DNA of 9,019 nt from an uncultured Nitrospinaceae bacterium (GTDB lineage Bacteria > Nitrospinota > Nitrospinia > Nitrospinales > VA-1), in contig CAJWLY010000051.1 in assembly GCA_913043155.1 (NCBI GenBank), positions 1 to 9,019 on the forward strand. Reading direction: 5' to 3'. Both the position numbers and the translations under genes were made by a program. Shown one piece after another: positions 6,231 to 9,019 of the stretch. The stretch's first letter is position 1. Every line of letters begins with the position of its first letter. Below the pieces are notes generated by a model. It was not told the origin of the DNA. It saw only the letters and a program-made list of their open reading frames with translations, and ran no database searches.

Positions 6231-6318
6231 AAAGACCTCCGTTAAATTTGGAACAACTTCATATTATCATACTCCTCCCGCTATTCAAGCCTTCTTTACC
6301 TCTGTGGCTGAACACCCC

Positions 6319-7620
6319 CTACCCTGCCTCCAATTCCCGGAAAAGGTTGGCCTCAGACCGTTTAAAAATTGTCATCCCCGCAACCAGTGTGCCCAGAACA
6401 CTGGCAGTGAGCCCCGGAATGACACCACGAATAAAACCATCGGTACTCAACCGGGCACGGACCACGTCGTTCAACATCAGGCCGCTCTGGGCAAACGCGT
6501 CTCCCATGTTTAATCCAACCTCCTGTAAAAAATAAGTACAAGCACCCCCGACCGCGCAACCGGCCACAGATCCCACTACACCCACCGCAAGAGATTCGGC
6601 AACCAACGTCAAGATCAAGCGGGAGTGGGTTTCCCCCATCGCCAGGCGAAGTCCCATTTCCCCGTAGCGATGAATTCCGTTCAGGATACCTGCATTCCAC
6701 AAGACCATCGCCATCAGGAACAAAAAGATTCCAATGATGAATTTGCGAATGATCAAGAACTTGTCCGTGATAGGACGTATGTTTCTCTGATCGAGAATCG
6801 AAAGTGCCAGAGGTATATCGTCATGCGCCCAGCCTGGCGGAGAATGCTCCACAAGTCCCTTCAAACGCAATTCCAACTTAGAGCGATATTCATCATAGTC
6901 CAGAAACGAAACATGGGTTGGAAAATACCCGAGCCAATCGGTCACCATATCCGGCATGTAAAACGTCTCCTGCGCATCGGCAAGATCAATAAGAGCCATT
7001 TTTTTGTCCATGGCAAAGACCCCGAAGCGGACAAACCCAACCACCACGTAATTGTCGGTAGCCAGTCCGCCGTCGAAGGTCCGCCCGATTAAAGTTACCG
7101 GTTTACCCAACTCAAGTTTCAAGCTTTGCGCCAACTGGTAGCCCACGATAATTTCACCCCGCCGGTTTGGGAGTCGTCCATGGGTAAGCGATTCAGCAAG
7201 GTTCAAACGCTCCAATTCAGGTGAGCCTGGCGAAAGCAGGTCCAACGCCATTCCAACCACCGGAGTCTGGCTCTGGGTTTCGCCATGTTCGTCCGGAACA
7301 TCCATGATGGCACCCCAGCGAATACGTGGGGTCCATTCAATTTGCGGATCGCTATTGTCCTTCAGCCAGCGCCCAGTTTCCTTTTGTGACCCCAGCGCCC
7401 GGTCCAGCGGATTCAAATGTTCCTCATCATAGAAGGGCTTGTTAACGACACGGAGATGCCCCGTATCAAGGTAGGCTGTCATGTCCATCATACCCATGAG
7501 CACCCCGTCCATGAATCCGACCAGAACGATCACCAGAGCCACCCCTACGGTCACCACAGTAAAGGGAAACAGTGACCGGGTTCGGTCGCGCAACATTCCT
7601 CTAACAAGCCAGCGGATCAC
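6319..7620 (-). CDS. ABC transporter permease, FtsX/MacB/LolE type
   Basis: The 433-residue protein has the four-helix layout of this class. An N-terminal membrane segment (about 19-40) follows the basic start MIRWLVRGMLRDRTRS, then comes a large periplasmic domain (about 45-285), then three membrane segments (about 292-315, 336-366 and 397-419). Between segments 2 and 3, RYGEMGLRLAMGETHSR is the conserved coupling-helix region that contacts the ATPase (FtsX domain). Such permeases power export, lipoprotein release or envelope signalling by mechanotransmission; the substrate cannot be read from sequence. The start is GTG with an AAGGAGGT ribosome site four bases upstream. The C terminus lacks the usual Pro-x-x-Ala-Leu-Arg ending that its partner has. 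It follows the other permease gene after 230 bp and ends 207 bases before the terminator. Confidence 0.9.
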   Translation of the reverse strand: MIRWLVRGMLRDRTRSLFPFTVVTVGVALVIVLVGFMDGVLMGMMDMTAYLDTGHLRVVNKPFYDEEHLNPLDRALGSQKETGRWLKDNSDPQIEWTPRIRWGAIMDVPDEHGETQSQTPVVGMALDLLSPGSPELERLNLAESLTHGRLPNRRGEIIVGYQLAQSLKLELGKPVTLIGRTFDGGLATDNYVVVGFVRFGVFAMDKKMALIDLADAQETFYMPDMVTDWLGYFPTHVSFLDYDEYRSKLELRLKGLVEHSPPGWAHDDIPLALSILDQRNIRPITDKFLIIRKFIIGIFLFLMAMVLWNAGILNGIHRYGEMGLRLAMGETHSRLILTLVAESLAVGVVGSVAGCAVGGACTYFLQEVGLNMGDAFAQSGLMLNDVVRARLSTDGFIRGVIPGLTASVLGTLVAGMTIFKRSEANLFRELEAG

Positions 7621-7624
7621 ACCA

Positions 7625-7632
7625 ACCTCCTT
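7625..7632 (-). promoter_or_regulatory. Consensus ribosome binding site for the GTG start at 7620
   Basis: On the minus strand AAGGAGGT matches the anti-Shine-Dalgarno in all eight positions, four bases before the GTG start codon. It fixes this start and implies efficient initiation despite GTG. Confidence 0.85.
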
Positions 7633-7707
7633 CTCAGGAACGACAAAGCAACTCTTAGAAAAGTTAGATAATTTTGGGGCAGAACTTTTGTTACATCATT
7701 TTTCCTG

Positions 7708-7719
7708 TGAAGTACTTCA
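7708..7719. repeat. 12-bp perfect palindrome upstream of the second permease gene
   Basis: TGAAGTACTTCA is a perfect palindrome about 90 bp upstream of the GTG start at 7620. It overlaps a weak -35-like TTGAAG on the minus strand, with TGTAAC 19 bases further on as a poor -10. It could be an operator for the proximal permease gene, but the promoter itself is doubtful. Confidence 0.4.
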
Positions 7720-7736
7720 AACCAGAAAAAAGGACA

Positions 7737-7774
7737 CCCCCCCCATCCCCTCTCTTAAAGAAAAGTAGAGGGAT
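7737..7774 (-). repeat. G8 tract next to a hairpin between the permease genes
   Basis: Eight C on the plus strand (7737-7744; G8 on the minus strand) directly adjoin a hairpin. In it, ATCCCCTCT (7745-7753) pairs with AGAGGGAT (7767-7774) with one bulged C, and CTT/AAG extends the stem inside. On the minus strand the stem is followed by G8 and only later by six T, so it is not a standard terminator for the upstream permease gene. On the plus strand it is followed by TTTTC. The homopolymer lies in non-coding DNA and could vary in length. Confidence 0.45.
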
Positions 7775-7850
7775 TTTCAAAAAATGGTTCTGAACTTCAG
7801 GAAATTGAATTTAGAAAAACAAATCTGCACAACTCGTAAAACGCTAAAAG

Positions 7851-9019
7851 TCATGTGATCCCTTTTCCTCTAAGTGCCAAGGTGGGATCGAGACGGGAAA
7901 TTTTTTTTACCGGCCACCAGGCAACAAGAATCATTAAAACCACAACCAGAATCACTGACCATGTGATCTCCCAGAACTGAAAATCGAGAAATATCCGCTC
8001 GTGCACGGGCATGGTAGACGCACTCAAATGCGAAACATCGAGCCCAACGCTCTGAAACCACATGAAAAATGGAATCCCAAGAACCGCCGCAAGAAGCACG
8101 GCGCCAACCGCTGCCAGACTTCCTTCAAGGGTGAACAGGCGAACTATCTTTTGCGCATCCATTCCCAAGGCCATGAGCGTTCCAATTTCCTTCTGCCGCT
8201 TGAATACATTTAGAATTTGCGTGTTGAATACGCTCGTGCCCACAAGGAACATCAGAATTGCCCAGAGGATTCTCGAGTTGCGCCTGTCCTGCTGCAACAG
8301 CGCAAACAAATCAGCCATGAGCATTTCCACCGTATGAAACTCCATGGTTGGGACCGGCCCCCTAAACTTGCTGACAGCCACCCAGCTCACTTCGTTTGGA
8401 CGCACCGTCATGGTGCGTAAGTGATCAAGTCGTATCCATACCACCCCTTCATCCACCCGCGGGTTGATGAAGTCAGCCACGTCAATTACCTGTGCGTTCC
8501 GTGCATCCACCACATTATTCCGATCGCGCCATTTAAGGACTACGGTCGAGCCTTTTTCCAAATGCGCCTTTTCCGCCATGCGCACGCCCACCACAACCGG
8601 AATCACCTCGCCCGGTTCCTGACCATAAGCCTTCAGTCCCCCAAGCGGGAGTTCAAGGAGAGACTGTTCAATCTCCATTCCGCGGAGCTGAACGGGATAC
8701 AACCGCCGGTTGGGAAACAATTGTCCCTGTTGGATCAGTACCTCGGCCTTTTCCTCATGGGACAAACGGCTTAAATCATCCGAAACCGTGAGCGTTCGGT
8801 TCTCCCATTCCGTCGGAGTCAGAATATCGAAACCGGGAACCCGGTATTGCCCACCCGCTATATCGGTTATGCCCATAATGCGCGTGGCCTGTACCTGAAA
8901 TCCGTTGAGCAGGGACAACATGAATATCAAAACAATAATGGTGAGCGCCGTCACAAGAACGTTTAGAAAAGCACGAACCCCCTGTCTATAAAAATTTTTC
9001 CAGGCGATCCCAAGAATCA
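7851..9019 (-). CDS. ABC transporter permease, FtsX/MacB/LolE type (N terminus beyond window)
   Basis: The frame is open to the last complete codon at the window edge. A start at the internal GTG (8954) would drop a typical permease beginning (ILGIAWKNFYRQGVRAFLN), so the gene most likely starts a few codons beyond 9019. At least 388 residues are present. Counting from the edge, membrane segment 1 is about 18-39, a periplasmic domain spans about 45-245, and segments 2, 3 and 4 are about 249-271, 295-321 and 349-368. KRQKEIGTLMALGMDAQKI between segments 2 and 3 is the FtsX-domain coupling region. The C terminus LDPTLALRGKG matches the family's Pro...Ala-Leu-Arg ending. Together with the permease gene downstream it probably forms the heterodimeric membrane part of one transporter, as LolC and LolE do. 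The ATPase subunit is not in the window and the substrate is unknown. Confidence 0.9.
   Translation of the reverse strand, partial: ILGIAWKNFYRQGVRAFLNVLVTALTIIVLIFMLSLLNGFQVQATRIMGITDIAGGQYRVPGFDILTPTEWENRTLTVSDDLSRLSHEEKAEVLIQQGQLFPNRRLYPVQLRGMEIEQSLLELPLGGLKAYGQEPGEVIPVVVGVRMAEKAHLEKGSTVVLKWRDRNNVVDARNAQVIDVADFINPRVDEGVVWIRLDHLRTMTVRPNEVSWVAVSKFRGPVPTMEFHTVEMLMADLFALLQQDRRNSRILWAILMFLVGTSVFNTQILNVFKRQKEIGTLMALGMDAQKIVRLFTLEGSLAAVGAVLLAAVLGIPFFMWFQSVGLDVSHLSASTMPVHERIFLDFQFWEITWSVILVVVLMILVAWWPVKKISRLDPTLALRGKGIT

Larger units (their letters stand above)
5856..6318. other. 463-bp intergenic region with terminator and small ORF
   Basis: The spacer lies between two minus-strand genes. From 5856 to about 6070 it must hold the promoter of the amidotransferase gene, but I see no convincing -35/-10 pair. 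GATC-rich and A/T-tract sequence at 5957-5980 (GTTT and AAAC arms flanked by GATC) and AGCT arms flanked by A and T runs at 6025-6050 form only weak hairpins. The strong terminator is at 6072-6112, and the small open frame described separately lies at 6092-6241. AATTC at 6166-6170 and GAATT at 6177-6181 form another minor inverted repeat. Confidence 0.6.

Noticed and set aside
6248..6535. Plus-strand open frames over the permease gene end
   Set aside because: They are antisense to a clear FtsX-type permease gene, with no ribosome site or family signature.
7481..7768. Plus-strand frame across the start of the second permease gene
   Set aside because: It is antisense to the permease N terminus and its ribosome site, and is rich in Thr, Ser, Pro and Arg as expected for a shadow frame.
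8952..8954. Internal GTG as start of the edge permease
   Set aside because: The frame is open upstream to the window edge and encodes the conserved basic amphipathic N terminus (AWKNFYRQGVRAF) of this permease class.

Overview
This is a bacterial chromosomal window with balanced base composition, clear Shine-Dalgarno sites and ordinary bacterial housekeeping genes. MltG and paired FtsX-fold permeases suit a Gram-negative cell. The sulfite-reductase-associated type of TusA domain next to yicC-gmk would fit a deltaproteobacterial, Nitrospinota or similar environmental lineage. That placement is only an impression from protein style; no marker in the window settles it.

Left half, plus strand (1-4249): a TusA-type sulfurtransferase domain protein whose 5' end may lie outside the window, then yicC (endoribonuclease), gmk (guanylate kinase), hisC (histidinol-phosphate aminotransferase) and mltG (endolytic murein transglycosylase). 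The genes are tightly packed: gmk and hisC share one base, and all gaps are under 75 bp. They probably form one transcription unit that mixes sulfur transfer, RNA turnover, nucleotide and histidine synthesis and cell-wall metabolism. A GC-rich stem-loop lies between hisC and mltG, and an AT-rich inverted repeat follows mltG.

Middle (4250-5855): a 338-bp non-coding stretch with the best sigma-70-like promoter of the window (TTGACA, 17 bp, CATATT) and several small inverted repeats. It precedes an unrecognised 184-residue membrane protein. Only 11 bp further on, a class I glutamine amidotransferase gene converges from the minus strand. Its conserved catalytic Glu position appears to be Asp.

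Right half, minus strand (5856-9019): a 463-bp spacer holds a strong bidirectional intrinsic terminator. It also holds a short open frame with a near-ideal ribosome binding site, whose +1 frame runs on into the terminator loop. Upstream lie two FtsX/MacB/LolE-type ABC permease genes. The distal one is cut by the window edge; its frame stays open to the last base, with typical N-terminal permease sequence. They are separated by 230 bp containing a G8 tract, a hairpin and a 12-bp palindrome. They probably form the two membrane halves of one export or lipoprotein-sorting type transporter whose ATPase is outside the window.

I found no tRNA, rRNA, CRISPR array, insertion sequence or clear new defence or mobile system. 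The most unusual points are the unrecognised membrane protein with its regulated-looking leader, the frameshift-linked small ORF over the terminator, and the Asp substitution in the amidotransferase.
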